From positions 434,001 through 498,000 of the forward strand of contig NZ_NPDZ01000001.1 in assembly GCF_002811875.1 (NCBI RefSeq): DNA of 64,000 nucleotides, given 5' to 3'. The position numbers and the translations under genes are program-made. Below the pieces are notes generated by a model. That model was not told where the DNA came from. It made no database searches and worked only from the letters and a program-made list of their open reading frames with translations. Below, one piece after another: positions 27,911-35,782 of the stretch (within the stretch, counting starts at the first letter, position 1; every line of letters begins with the position of its first letter). The DNA comes from Leptospira perolatii. GTDB lineage: Bacteria > Spirochaetota > Leptospiria > Leptospirales > Leptospiraceae.

Positions 27911-28083
27911 TTGCCTCCTGAACTATGCTGAAATCATACTATAGCTCAAACAGAATACAAATATGATAATTGTCAGAATGTCATAAGAGTTTTGTACATT
28001 ATGTCGCAATAATATTGTGCTTCCCTCAGTTTTTTACTAATTAGGAGTTCCTACAGCTTTCCTTTGCTTTTTTTCTATATTTT

Positions 28084-28131
28084 CTTGACAAGAATTGTGC
28101 GGCGCAATAAACATGGATTGTGCGTCGCACA
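28084..28131 (+). promoter_or_regulatory. Promoter with tandem TTGTGC-N3-GCA operators (phasin-like gene 1)
   Basis: -35 TTGACA (28084-28089), 17-nt spacer, -10 TAAACA (28107-28112). A dyad TTGTGC-GGC-GCA (28094-28105) lies inside the spacer, 4 nt after the -35. A second dyad TTGTGC-GTC-GCACAA (28117-28131) begins exactly 23 nt later and is a full TTGTGC/GCACAA palindrome. The placement is ideal for repression. The same layout precedes the gene at 32171. Confidence 0.75.
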
Positions 28132-28156
28132 ACGATCTAACCACGGAGAAACCCAA

Positions 28157-28543
28157 ATGGAAAAACAAATTCTAGACATCCTAAATGCAGGTCTCGGAGT
28201 ACTCAAGACCGGTCAAGAAGGACTGGAAAAAGCTAAAGCTGAGTTCAACAAATCTTTTCAGGAGCTTGCCGCAAAAGGAGCAGCTGACAATTCAGAAGCT
28301 TCAGTTCGCGTTCGTGAGTTCGTAGATAAACTCTTGAATGAAGCAAAAGAACTTTCCACCGCGGCCGGAAAGAGCTATGAAGATGCCCGCGTTAAGATCG
28401 TAGAACAATATAACAAAGTTACTGAAGAAGTAAAAAAGATTGTTCCACCAGAGCAAATCGAAGCTTTCAAAGCTAAATTAACTGAAGTTGCGGAAACTGT
28501 GAAAAAAGCAGTTCCTTCGCAAAAATCAGCTACTGCAAACTAA
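28157..28543 (+). CDS. Phasin-like coiled-coil protein 1
   Basis: Small (128-residue) all-helical, lysine/glutamate/alanine-rich protein with the opening [20 protein letters not shown], a helix with amphipathic period that resembles granule-associated phasins (PF05597-like). It is about two-thirds identical to the protein at 32171, with a shared block [11 protein letters not shown] and VDKLLNE. It has no signal or membrane segment. The ATG at 28157 is chosen because GGAGAA lies 7 nt upstream and the predicted -10 lies within the longer frame from 28064. It has its own promoter with operators and its own terminator. A storage-granule coat role is inferred; no polymer synthase is in the window. 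Confidence 0.75.
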   Translation: MEKQILDILNAGLGVLKTGQEGLEKAKAEFNKSFQELAAKGAADNSEASVRVREFVDKLLNEAKELSTAAGKSYEDARVKIVEQYNKVTEEVKKIVPPEQIEAFKAKLTEVAETVKKAVPSQKSATAN

Positions 28544-28566
28544 TTGCCGTTTGTTTGACTCCAGGA

Positions 28567-28596
28567 TCGGCGGGTATTCTCCCGCCGACAATTTTT
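28567..28596 (+). terminator. Rho-independent terminator of phasin-like gene 1
   Basis: TCGGCGGG (28567-28574) pairs perfectly with CCCGCCGA (28581-28588) around loop TATTCT, followed by CAATTTTT. It is 23 nt after the stop. The core GGCGGG...ATTCTCCCGCC recurs after the paralogue at 32171. Confidence 0.85.
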
Positions 28597-28617
28597 CCCC
28601 TCTTTATTCTTTTTTCA

Positions 28618-29862
28618 TCAAGTACCGATTCGAGCTGATTTCCATGCTCTGTGTAGTCTTCCAACTCCCTCTTCTAAGTCATTGATTCCAGAATGCGATA
28701 AATTCCAGCGAGCAAAATGATGCTCTGGGTTTTCGGAATAAAAGTGACAGCCCGGAACAAAGGCAACATTTTCTTTGAGGGCGTAATCAAATAAAACAGA
28801 AGTATCCGTTTTATCTGGAAACTCTAACCAAAAAAACATACCACCTGTTGGTGCCTCAAACCGAATATCTTCTCCAAAATACTTGTAGAGGTTGTCGCTC
28901 GTAATAGACGCTTTATAAGAATACGTTGCTTTCAATTTTTCTAAATGAGTTTCGAATTCTCCAGAGCGAAGAAACTGATTCACAATTTCCTGATTCAAAA
29001 CCGCGGAATGCAAATCCATGGATTGCTTGAGAGAAATCAAACGAGAGATCCACTCTTTAGGCGCACGAAGCCAGCCCATTCGCAATCCTGGAGAAAGAGT
29101 TTTAGAAAATGTGCCAATCGAAAATGAGTGATTTGGCAAAAGTTTTGCAAACGAAGGCTTTCCTCTTTCGCCAGAAGTGTTTTTTTCGGGGAGGAAATCG
29201 AGCTCATAATAAGCAGTATCTTCAATGATTGGAATATTATAATATTCCAACAGTTCAGAAATAGACTTTCTACGATTGGTCGAGTAGGATCTACTTGTCG
29301 GGTTTTGGTTATCCGGAATTCCGTAAAAGAACTTTGGACGACCAAACTTAAGGATTGCTTGTTTCAAGTCATCTATGCCTGGTCCTTCGGAATCACACCG
29401 AATACTCAAAGCGCGGCCTCCGTATGAGGAAAAAACTTGCAAGGCTCCCAAATAGCTCGGTCTTTCTACGAAAATCGTATCTCCCTCATTAATGAAGAAT
29501 TTTGAAAGCAGATCTAAAGCCTGTTGCGATCCGCTTGTAATAATTATCTGATCGGGAGCTGAGTCATCCGATTCGGAATAATATCTCTCATGGATCCAAG
29601 ATCGAAGGGAATAGCACCCTTGAGTCGAAGAGTATTGGAATAATTTGGGTCCGAGAATTTCGATCGCTCTTTCATATGACTTTCGAAAACCATCGATTGG
29701 AAATAAAGATTCGTCGGGAAGTCCGCCTGCAAAGGAAAGCATACCAGGAGCATCTATGACACTTAAGATTTCCCGAATAGCAGAGGATCTGGTTCTTTGT
29801 GCTCGGCTTGAAATTTGGATCAAGTCGTTTAAGCTTTTAGATTCGTTATTTCCTTGAACCAT
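28618..29862 (-). CDS. PLP-dependent aminotransferase, class I/II (2-aminoadipate-type)
   Basis: Fold-type I aminotransferase of 414 residues. Substrate-binding start LSFAGGLPDESLFP, the PLP-region ITSGSQQALDLL, the D/Y pair in YYGIPDNQNPTS, and the Schiff-base Lys in IGTFSKTLSPGLRMGW are all seen. It is most like LysN/2-aminoadipate or aromatic aminotransferases of the MocR-related group, but lacks the N-terminal winged helix. It faces a true MocR regulator (29921) across 58 nt, which probably controls it. The upstream GGATAT-GTT-ATATCC palindrome covers the spot where a ribosome site would lie. Amino-acid substrate unknown. Confidence 0.88.
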   Translation of the reverse strand: MVQGNNESKSLNDLIQISSRAQRTRSSAIREILSVIDAPGMLSFAGGLPDESLFPIDGFRKSYERAIEILGPKLFQYSSTQGCYSLRSWIHERYYSESDDSAPDQIIITSGSQQALDLLSKFFINEGDTIFVERPSYLGALQVFSSYGGRALSIRCDSEGPGIDDLKQAILKFGRPKFFYGIPDNQNPTSRSYSTNRRKSISELLEYYNIPIIEDTAYYELDFLPEKNTSGERGKPSFAKLLPNHSFSIGTFSKTLSPGLRMGWLRAPKEWISRLISLKQSMDLHSAVLNQEIVNQFLRSGEFETHLEKLKATYSYKASITSDNLYKYFGEDIRFEAPTGGMFFWLEFPDKTDTSVLFDYALKENVAFVPGCHFYSENPEHHFARWNLSHSGINDLEEGVGRLHRAWKSARIGT

Positions 29863-29867
29863 TCTGA

Positions 29868-29933
29868 GGATATGTTATATCCGAAATCATAAGAGCAATA
29901 CAGATACAGAAATTCATATTATGAGCGATACAG
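29868..29933. promoter_or_regulatory. Divergent control region of the aminotransferase/MocR pair
   Basis: GGATAT (29868-29873), GTT, ATATCC (29877-29882) form a perfect palindrome next to the aminotransferase start. ATACAG hexamers occur at 29898-29903, 29904-29909 and 29928-29933 (the last inside the MocR gene). MocR regulators often bind direct repeats near their own start. These are sequence patterns only. Confidence 0.45.
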
Positions 29934-31345
29934 ATCAATTCGAAACTAAATATTCTAAAATAGCATATTATTTAATAAAGAGAATAGAAGGCGGCGAATT
30001 TCCCGTAGGCACCAAGCTACCTTCCTTGCGTCGGATTTGCGAAAAGGAAGAGTGCAATTTATCTACAGTAGTAGAGGCATTCGGAATCTTGCAAGAGAGA
30101 GGATATATTAGCGGAAGAGAAAGATCCGGGTTCTTTGTTCTGCCTAGGGTTGAAAACGAAGTACGCGCAAAGGTAGCAAAACCGATTCGGGTTTCCAAAC
30201 CAAGTCTTCCCGATGAAATGAATAGCTTAATTTCCGAACTGACGGATCCTAATATAATTTCATTCGGTGCAGCAATTCCTGACTCTAATTTTTTGCCTTT
30301 GGCAGCTTTGGAAAAATCATATAAAGAAGTTTTAAAGAACCCTCTTGCCCACAATTATTCGGATCCGAAAGGAGACTTCGAGCTTAGAAGTAAAATCGCT
30401 TTGAGAGCATCTGGCAAATCCAATCGAATTACGCCCGAACAGGTATACATTACTTTAGGCTGTACTGAGGCCGCATACACCGCACTTGCACAAGCTACGC
30501 GTCCGGGAGATAAGATCGCCGTAGAATCTCCCTTACATTTTATACTGTACCAAATACTTATCGATTTGAAATTACAGGCGATCGAGATACCTACGGATCC
30601 AAAGTTTGGGTTAGATATAGATTCTTATGAATCGGTTTTAAAAAAGGACGCGCCAAAGTTTTTGGTGACTGTTCCCACATTCTCTAATCCGACCGGAAGT
30701 CTGCTTCCGGTAGAGGCAAAGAAGGAGCTCATCAGAATTTCGGCAAAGTACGGAGTACGAATTATCGAAGATGATATTTATGGAGAATGCTCCCATTTGC
30801 CAGGACCGAGGCCTCCTTCTTTACTTTCACTGGACCAAGAGGAGGTTGTGACCCAAGTTTCTTCTTTATCCAAAATTCTTGATCCAGGTCTAAGGATAGG
30901 CTGGATGATAACTGATAAACGTAATGTGGATGCAGCATCGAATCGGAGAACAACTTCGGCACTTTCTCTTCCTAATTTGACTCAGCTTGCAGCGGCAAAT
31001 TTCTTGGGGTCTCTTGCCTTTGAAAGGCACCTAAGAGAATTTAGGCGGAAGATCGGAAATTCTATTTTGTCCTATGCGGATGCGATTCGAGAATATTTTC
31101 CTTCTGGTACGAATATCACATTGCCGAAAGGAGGATTTCTTCTCTGGGTAGAGTTGTCGCCCGGAAAAGATTCGAGAGATCTAAGATATCTTGCTTTAAA
31201 GAAAAAAATCAGTATCGTTCCCGGTTATCTGTTCTCACTTTCCGGGAAATACAAGGAATGCTTTAGGATTAACGCAGGAATCTCTTTCGGACCAAGAGTG
31301 AAAAGCTCGATCGCAACTCTTGGGAAAATAGCTTCCTCGATTTGA
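29921..31345 (+). CDS. MocR/GntR-family regulator fused to aminotransferase domain
   Basis: PLP-sensing transcription factor of 474 residues. The N-terminal GntR winged helix (about residues 10-78) shows GEFPVGTKLPSLRRICEKE and LQERGYISGRERSGFFV. The remainder is a fold-type I aminotransferase domain with YITLGCTEAAYTALAQ, TVPTFSNPTGS, and the PLP Lys in VSSLSKILDPGLRIGW. Typical MocR behaviour is regulation of an adjacent divergent gene, here the aminotransferase at 28618. A pyridoxal or amino-acid ligand is plausible. The start ATG overlaps no other gene; a ribosome site is not obvious (TTCATATT). Confidence 0.9.
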   Translation: MSDTDQFETKYSKIAYYLIKRIEGGEFPVGTKLPSLRRICEKEECNLSTVVEAFGILQERGYISGRERSGFFVLPRVENEVRAKVAKPIRVSKPSLPDEMNSLISELTDPNIISFGAAIPDSNFLPLAALEKSYKEVLKNPLAHNYSDPKGDFELRSKIALRASGKSNRITPEQVYITLGCTEAAYTALAQATRPGDKIAVESPLHFILYQILIDLKLQAIEIPTDPKFGLDIDSYESVLKKDAPKFLVTVPTFSNPTGSLLPVEAKKELIRISAKYGVRIIEDDIYGECSHLPGPRPPSLLSLDQEEVVTQVSSLSKILDPGLRIGWMITDKRNVDAASNRRTTSALSLPNLTQLAAANFLGSLAFERHLREFRRKIGNSILSYADAIREYFPSGTNITLPKGGFLLWVELSPGKDSRDLRYLALKKKISIVPGYLFSLSGKYKECFRINAGISFGPRVKSSIATLGKIASSI

Positions 31346-31350
31346 GTATG

Positions 31351-31923
31351 TTAGGCGGAATATGCTCCTTTGATTTCACCTTTGAACTTTAAGTGATACA
31401 AAGCTTTTTTAAGCTCTTCGCGAATCTCGATAAAATCATCGAACAAAAATATAGTATAAGCGTTCGCCTTACCTTTTCTATATAAAGCGATTACGATCGC
31501 AAATGCGTAGTCTTTGCTGAACTCAGTTGCCGATGCAACATGCAAGGTTGCACCCCAATCTGCACCGAATTCGGATTTAATGGATTCTCTAGAAAACGGT
31601 AAACCGATAATTCGGTCTTTGCATTGGCAAATGATCATCGCAATATTCTGCGCCTGTAGAATATAGAGTCCGGGTAACTTGCTCTCTAACTCAGGAACTA
31701 CGGGTTGAATGATATACCGTATTTCAAGCTTTTTTGATATATGCCTCAAAGTGAAGTCCGACTTTAACTTGGATCCTTCTTCCAACTTTATTTCGGAATA
31801 CTCTTTGTCCTCTTCCAGAGATAATGAGTATTTTTCCAGCAATTGCTTGAACTCGGAAAGTGTGCTTGCCTGGGCTGAACCGACCGCGAGGAACAAAAGA
31901 GAATAGAAAATAACTTTTACCAT
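31351..31923 (-). CDS. Hypothetical exported protein
   Basis: Unrecognised 190-residue protein with a signal peptide, MVKVIFYSLLFLAVGSAQA, cleavable after AQA. The mature part is charged with an alternating alpha/beta look and one central pair IICQCKDRIIGLPF with two cysteines that could form a disulphide or bind a ligand. A strong ribosome site AAGGAGG is 7 nt before the ATG. It converges with the MocR gene, stops lying 5 nt apart, and diverges from phasin-like gene 2 by about 250 nt. Predicted periplasmic. No function can be assigned. Confidence 0.65.
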   Translation of the reverse strand: MVKVIFYSLLFLAVGSAQASTLSEFKQLLEKYSLSLEEDKEYSEIKLEEGSKLKSDFTLRHISKKLEIRYIIQPVVPELESKLPGLYILQAQNIAMIICQCKDRIIGLPFSRESIKSEFGADWGATLHVASATEFSKDYAFAIVIALYRKGKANAYTIFLFDDFIEIREELKKALYHLKFKGEIKGAYSA

Positions 31924-32094
31924 AGAACATCCTCCTTTTTGAGGAAATGGGACCAGTCGGCCTTTTCAGGTGGTAAGCAAGAAGGGTAGCTGGAAGCGGT
32001 ATTTTTTAACACCGAAAGCGGATTCTAGCAAACGAATTCCGGCCAGTCCACAGGTAAAAAAACTCCTCATTTGCGGAAAAAAATCAAAAGCATG

Positions 32095-32140
32095 TTGACG
32101 GATTTTGTGCGCCGCATTAAAACTGGTTTGTGCATCGCAC
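32095..32140 (+). promoter_or_regulatory. Promoter with tandem TTGTGC-N3-GCA operators (phasin-like gene 2)
   Basis: -35 TTGACG (32095-32100), 17-nt spacer, -10 TAAAAC (32118-32123). A dyad TTGTGC-GCC-GCA (32105-32116) is in the spacer, 4 nt after the -35. A second dyad TTGTGC-ATC-GCAC (32128-32140) starts exactly 23 nt later. Layout is the same, base for base in spacing, as at 28084-28131. Confidence 0.75.
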
Positions 32141-32170
32141 TAAATAGCTCATTCCCGAAAGGAGAAAAAA

Positions 32171-32554
32171 ATGGAAAAGCAACTGTTGGACATCCTCAAT
32201 GCTGGTATTGGAATCTTCAAATCTGGCCAAGAAGGTTTGGAAAAAGCCAAAGTAGAATTGGAAAAAACCTATGGCGAGCTCGTCGCAAAAGGCGCAGCAG
32301 ACAATTCAGAAGCTTCTGTAAAAATTCGTGAGTCAGTAGACAAACTGTTAAACGAAATCAAAGAAGTTTCTACTGTAGCTGGCAAAAACTACGAAGAAAC
32401 TCGCGGAAAGATTGTAGAAAAGTACAATCAAATTTCTGAAGAAATCAAAAAACGCGTTCCAGAAGGCCAGTTAGAAGCTGTTAAAGCAAAACTAGCTGAA
32501 GTAGCTGAAACAATCAAAACCACTGCTGCTGGAAAAACCGCAACCAAAGCTTAA
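32171..32554 (+). CDS. Phasin-like coiled-coil protein 2
   Basis: Paralogue of the protein at 28157, 127 residues, with the same opening [26 protein letters not shown] and shared blocks [11 protein letters not shown] and [10 protein letters not shown]. All-helical and Lys/Glu/Ala-rich, no signal or membrane segment, consistent with a granule-surface or scaffold role. The ribosome site AAAGGAG lies 7 nt before the ATG. Promoter, operators and downstream hairpin are conserved with the first copy, so this looks like duplication of an entire expression unit that then was separated by the aminotransferase/MocR pair. Function inferred only from family resemblance. Confidence 0.75.
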   Translation: MEKQLLDILNAGIGIFKSGQEGLEKAKVELEKTYGELVAKGAADNSEASVKIRESVDKLLNEIKEVSTVAGKNYEETRGKIVEKYNQISEEIKKRVPEGQLEAVKAKLAEVAETIKTTAAGKTATKA

Positions 32555-32565
32555 TTCTCTTTTAA

Positions 32566-32586
32566 GGCGGGGGGAATTCTCCCGCC
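32566..32586 (+). terminator. Hairpin after phasin-like gene 2
   Basis: GGCGGG (32566-32571) pairs with CCCGCC (32581-32586) around a 9-nt loop. It resembles the terminator at 28567 (both end in ATTCTCCCGCC) but has lost the T tract, so it may be weaker or bounded by A-rich sequence. Confidence 0.55.
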
Positions 32587-32605
32587 CACTCCTAAAAAGC
32601 CCTGC

Positions 32606-32638
32606 TTGACATTTCTGAAATTCGGGATTCTCATCCTA
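32606..32638 (+). promoter_or_regulatory. Possible promoter for exported protein gene
   Basis: TTGACA at 32606-32611 is a consensus -35, but the -10 is poor (GATTCT at 32626-32631 or TCTCAT near 32629). It lies just before the gene starting at 32643. Confidence 0.3.
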
Positions 32639-32642
32639 GTTT

Positions 32643-33473
32643 ATGTGTCCCGAACGTAACAAGAAAAGGGATCTGATTTTCATCCTTTCCATTTTTCTTA
32701 CCTCTCTTTTGGTTTTCGATGATGCTCTTCTCGCCCAGGAAAATTCCGGCCCAATACCTTCCGTAAATTCGGAGGAAAAAAAATCCGAAAAAACTGGCCT
32801 AGCCGAAAAATCGGACGCTTCTTCACAAAAGAAGGAACTAAGTCAGGGTGATATACGGGAAAAATTTCGGAATCAACTCGGAGGCTTTGGATACGAAAGA
32901 TATTTCTCCGTAGATTACACATTTATAATCAATAGAGACTGGGCTGTCGGAATGACCGGCTACCAAAATGCTTATGTAAACAGATTCGATTCAGATGTTG
33001 CTTATTCGGTCGCCTTTCCTGCGAATACATTTTACGGAAGAATTCGAAATTACGAAAGAAAAACCTGGGGTGGGGCCCTTTATCTTCAGAGGTATCTGTA
33101 CGATTCTCCCTTTTTTGTATCCTTTTGGTTGGGAAGAGAACACATGAGGCGAGAGGCGAGTTCCATATTTTGGGAAAGTGCAGGTAGCACCTACAGATGG
33201 GAAAGGAGCTCGGTAACCTGGGGACCTCAAACCTTTGCAGGATTCGGACTTGGTTTACGATTTCAAACAGAGAGCCGATTTTTTTGGGGTTGGGAAGGAG
33301 TTTGGAGTTGGTATTTCCCGTATAAAAATTCCTATCAAGTTTCTGATCTAGGATATTCCAACCGAGTCGCTGATCTGAACGATCTTTACTATAGAATTTA
33401 TTCTTTGAAAAACTACGAAACAAAGCCGGGGAGTAGCTTCGGTTTGAATATAGTAATCGGAATCGCATTTTGA
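32643..33473 (+). CDS. Hypothetical exported beta-barrel-like protein
   Basis: Unrecognised 276-residue protein. A basic N-terminus and hydrophobic helix (about residues 10-30, LIFILSIFLTSLLVFDDALLAQ) make a signal peptide cleaved near AQ. A low-complexity Lys/Ser/Glu linker follows to about residue 75. The rest has many Tyr/Phe/Trp residues in alternating strands (for example SFGLNIVIGIAF at the very end, an aromatic C-terminus typical of outer-membrane barrels). It is likely an outer-membrane protein of about ten strands or fewer. The promoter and hairpin upstream make it a separate unit from phasin-like gene 2. Confidence 0.6.
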   Translation: MCPERNKKRDLIFILSIFLTSLLVFDDALLAQENSGPIPSVNSEEKKSEKTGLAEKSDASSQKKELSQGDIREKFRNQLGGFGYERYFSVDYTFIINRDWAVGMTGYQNAYVNRFDSDVAYSVAFPANTFYGRIRNYERKTWGGALYLQRYLYDSPFFVSFWLGREHMRREASSIFWESAGSTYRWERSSVTWGPQTFAGFGLGLRFQTESRFFWGWEGVWSWYFPYKNSYQVSDLGYSNRVADLNDLYYRIYSLKNYETKPGSSFGLNIVIGIAF

Positions 33474-33516
33474 ATTCTTATAAATTACAGTTTTCTGAAA
33501 TAAAATCTGAACCTAC

Positions 33517-34284
33517 ATGAAATCACAGAATCCTTTTGAAATAAAAAAACCTTGGGTCATTGCCCATCGCGGTTATAGCGGTTTGTACCCAGAAAATACA
33601 ATTTTAGCTTTCAAGAAAGCAATCGAGGCAAACGCAAATTGGATCGAATTGGATATTTCGCTTTCTAAAGACCGAGAAGTAATCGTGCTGCACGATGATA
33701 CTTTGGACCGAACCACCAACCTAAAAGGAATGGCTTCGGATTTTAACTGTGCAGAGCTTGCAAAAGCCGAAGCAGGAACCTGGAAGGATTCGAAATTTAC
33801 CGGTGAAGGAGTTCCTACTCTTTGGGAAGTCTGGGACCTTGTTGCGAATTCGAGCTCAGGCCTAAATGTAGAAATCAAATCCTCGGCGTACGAACCGGGG
33901 GTTAAAAAAGATTCTATCGAAGCAAAAGTGATTCGATATGCCGAAGACAAAAAGCTATTGCAGAGAACTTTGTTTTCTTCGTTTTCCTGGGATTCTCTAG
34001 CTAAGATCCGGGAATTATGTACAGATGCCAAGATTGGGATACTCGTAGGAGACAATACTCCTTGGGAGGAAGCCTTGGATATCGCCTTCCGCTTGAATGC
34101 GGTAAGTATCAATCTCCCATTTGTTTCTTTAACTTCTGAAATTGTATCTTCTATACACCAGGAAGGATTCTTGGTCTTAAGTTATACTTTGAATTCAGAA
34201 GAGGAAATTCGCTCTGGGCTACTCGCCGGAGTGGATGGAATATTTACTAATTTTCCGGAAAGAATGAGTAAGCTGCTTACTTGA
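33517..34284 (+). CDS. Glycerophosphodiester phosphodiesterase
   Basis: Hydrolyses glycerophosphodiesters to an alcohol and glycerol 3-phosphate. The GDPD start IAHRGYSGLYPENT (His and Arg of the active site), the metal-ligand motif IELDIS (Glu-x-Asp) and HDDTLDRTT all match. The later NVEIKS supplies another ligand Glu. The 255-residue length fits cytosolic UgpQ-type enzymes and no signal peptide is seen. Its stop overlaps the end of the convergent lipoprotein gene by 8 nt. It probably acts in phospholipid turnover. Confidence 0.92.
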   Translation: MKSQNPFEIKKPWVIAHRGYSGLYPENTILAFKKAIEANANWIELDISLSKDREVIVLHDDTLDRTTNLKGMASDFNCAELAKAEAGTWKDSKFTGEGVPTLWEVWDLVANSSSGLNVEIKSSAYEPGVKKDSIEAKVIRYAEDKKLLQRTLFSSFSWDSLAKIRELCTDAKIGILVGDNTPWEEALDIAFRLNAVSINLPFVSLTSEIVSSIHQEGFLVLSYTLNSEEEIRSGLLAGVDGIFTNFPERMSKLLT

Positions 34285-34900
34285 CTTGAACTCTAGGAAA
34301 CAGATCCAGTTCTACCTGCCAATTTTGGACGATCTTGAACAAAACGTTGATCACCTCTGGCTTAGGTGCGTCGTATCGATCTGCAGAAAAAGCATCCACA
34401 TCTTTAAAACCAGGCAAAGCTCTCAGCTGTTCTCCGTCTGCCCTAAATCGGAACACCTCGAATTCTTCTACGCCTCTGTCTTCTTCTGAGTTTTTGACAA
34501 AGTAAGGTTTTACTAAACTCATTCGAAACTTGCCGATCGGATATCCTTCGAGGACTTGCAAAAATCTGAATGTTTGTAAGGCTAGCTCCAGTCTCATTCT
34601 TGCAGCGTATTGGTCTGATTCCAAGAAAGTAAGAGCAGAAGTTCCACCAAACGCCAGATAGATTTCGTATTTGGAAGAGTCAGATCCCGGAACAACCTCC
34701 ATGTCCTTAAGCCTTTCGCCAAACAGCGCCTCGGCGGCCTCGCGGATTCTTTCCGGTTCTGGGATGGATTGCTTTTGTAAAATTTCTAAGGCGCTTTCTT
34801 TAGGTGATTGTTTGCAGCCGTAACTAAACAGAATTAGGAAAACTATGAAAATACATCCCCAGGTTGCAGAATAAGACCTCAATATAGGGGAATGATCCAT
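34277..34900 (-). CDS. Hypothetical lipoprotein
   Basis: Unrecognised 207-residue lipoprotein. The ATG at 34900 is preferred: GAGG lies 8 nt upstream and it begins a clean signal peptide (SATWGCIFIVFLILFSYG) with lipobox SYGC and acceptor Cys about residue 29. The GTG at 34999 would put 33 odd residues before it. The mature part reads as alpha/beta with VFRFRADGEQLRALPGF near its end. It lies tail to tail with the GDPD gene. Its 5' neighbour, after more than 500 nt, is the small zinc protein. Function unknown. Confidence 0.7.
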   Translation of the reverse strand: MDHSPILRSYSATWGCIFIVFLILFSYGCKQSPKESALEILQKQSIPEPERIREAAEALFGERLKDMEVVPGSDSSKYEIYLAFGGTSALTFLESDQYAARMRLELALQTFRFLQVLEGYPIGKFRMSLVKPYFVKNSEEDRGVEEFEVFRFRADGEQLRALPGFKDVDAFSADRYDAPKPEVINVLFKIVQNWQVELDLFPRVQVK

Positions 34901-35418
34901 GTAGAAAACCTCGTTTCGAAAGATCGATTTTAGGGAAACTTCCCCCATAAGATAAGACTGGAAAACACTTAAAAATTCGCCCATAGCTTTTTCTGACACT
35001 TGATCTATGTTAATTTATATGCCCTCCCATGCTACAGATTTTGATTTATATCGTTCGCTAAACAAATCGGATCAGAAATTCCGGCCATGATCTTAGGAAC
35101 GATCTGTTCCTTAAGTACTTTGAAATTTGAGGACAAGCGTTCATTCGCTGTTATGTGGCGAATCCATGGAAAGAAATTTCCATATTTGTGGGTAATTTCC
35201 GCCAAACGCTGAATTGATGCCTTTTCGAGCGTCAAAGATGCGTTATTCGGTGCTATCCGATTCTATATAACTGAATTTGAATCAATGGAAAAAGAATAAG
35301 AATCTAACAGGCGTAAACGAATAATAATCGCAAAAAAACAACGTTATGTTATGCGGAAACTTAAAAACACTTTAACTATTTTGTAAGAATATAATCGTTG
35401 TTACGTCCATTAAGATTT
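34901..35418. other. Intergenic region, about 520 bp, with promoter-like element
   Basis: No convincing gene. A minus-strand frame of 67 codons at 35032-35235 needs a TTG start, lacks a ribosome site and has no recognised domain. The plus-strand end holds a TATAAT box (35390-35395), annotated separately. No repeat or tRNA was seen. Confidence 0.5.
35390..35395 (+). promoter_or_regulatory. -10 element TATAAT
   Basis: A perfect TATAAT with no clear -35 (nearest T-rich TTTAAC is too close). Transcription would begin near 35402, which supports the ATG at 35419 over the upstream TTG at 35398. Confidence 0.45.
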
Positions 35419-35703
35419 ATGAAGCCAAAGAAAGTTACCAATGATGATTTAGAGAAAATCATCACCGGAGTCAAAACCCAGTCCGTCGAAGCGATTGGGA
35501 ACTACCTTTATAAGGGGTTCCGGATTCAGGTCAGTAAGTACAATCTTTCAGGAGCTGAAAGAGTACAGCTTCTCTACCAAAGGAGAAGAAAAGAAGGACT
35601 TTGTATCGTATGCGGTACCAAAGTTGCTAAAAAGAACCCTTCCACTGGAAGGCTATATCGACTCTGTGAGTTTCACAGGAAAAAAATAGATAAAAAAAAG
35701 TGA
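35419..35703 (+). CDS. Small zinc-binding protein, unknown function
   Basis: Unrecognised 94-residue protein starting at MKPKKVTNDDLEK. A CIVCG pair near residue 67 and a later LCEFH (Cys/His) resemble a zinc finger CxxC-n-CxxH. The rest is very basic (QRRRKE, FHRKKIDKKK), consistent with binding RNA or DNA. The longer frame from TTG 35398 is disfavoured because it would begin before the predicted transcript start. It is directly followed, at the stop codon, by a nested inverted repeat and the TPR gene. Nothing further can be assigned. Confidence 0.65.
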   Translation: MKPKKVTNDDLEKIITGVKTQSVEAIGNYLYKGFRIQVSKYNLSGAERVQLLYQRRRKEGLCIVCGTKVAKKNPSTGRLYRLCEFHRKKIDKKK

Positions 35704-35706
35704 TTC

Positions 35707-35782
35707 ATAAAATCCGGAAAACTGCGGATAATTAGGATAGAGTTTTTCTCTATCGTAGGCAGCCTTGTTTTCCGGATTTTAT
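35707..35782. repeat. Nested perfect inverted repeat over a gene start
   Basis: Outer arms: 16 nt at 35707-35722 (ATAAAATCCGGAAAAC) pair perfectly with 35767-35782 (GTTTTCCGGATTTTAT). Inner arms: GATAGAG (35736-35742), TTTTT loop, CTCTATC (35748-35754). It begins 4 nt after one stop codon and its right arm begins at the G of the next gene's TTG start, so it may terminate transcription and/or hide the start. Confidence 0.85.

Noticed and set aside
28064..28156. N-terminal extension of phasin-like protein 1
   Set aside because: The extension would be encoded by the promoter and operator DNA, and the paralogue starts at the equivalent of 28157.
35032..35235. Minus-strand frame of 67 codons
   Set aside because: Needs a TTG start without ribosome site and shows no recognisable motif.
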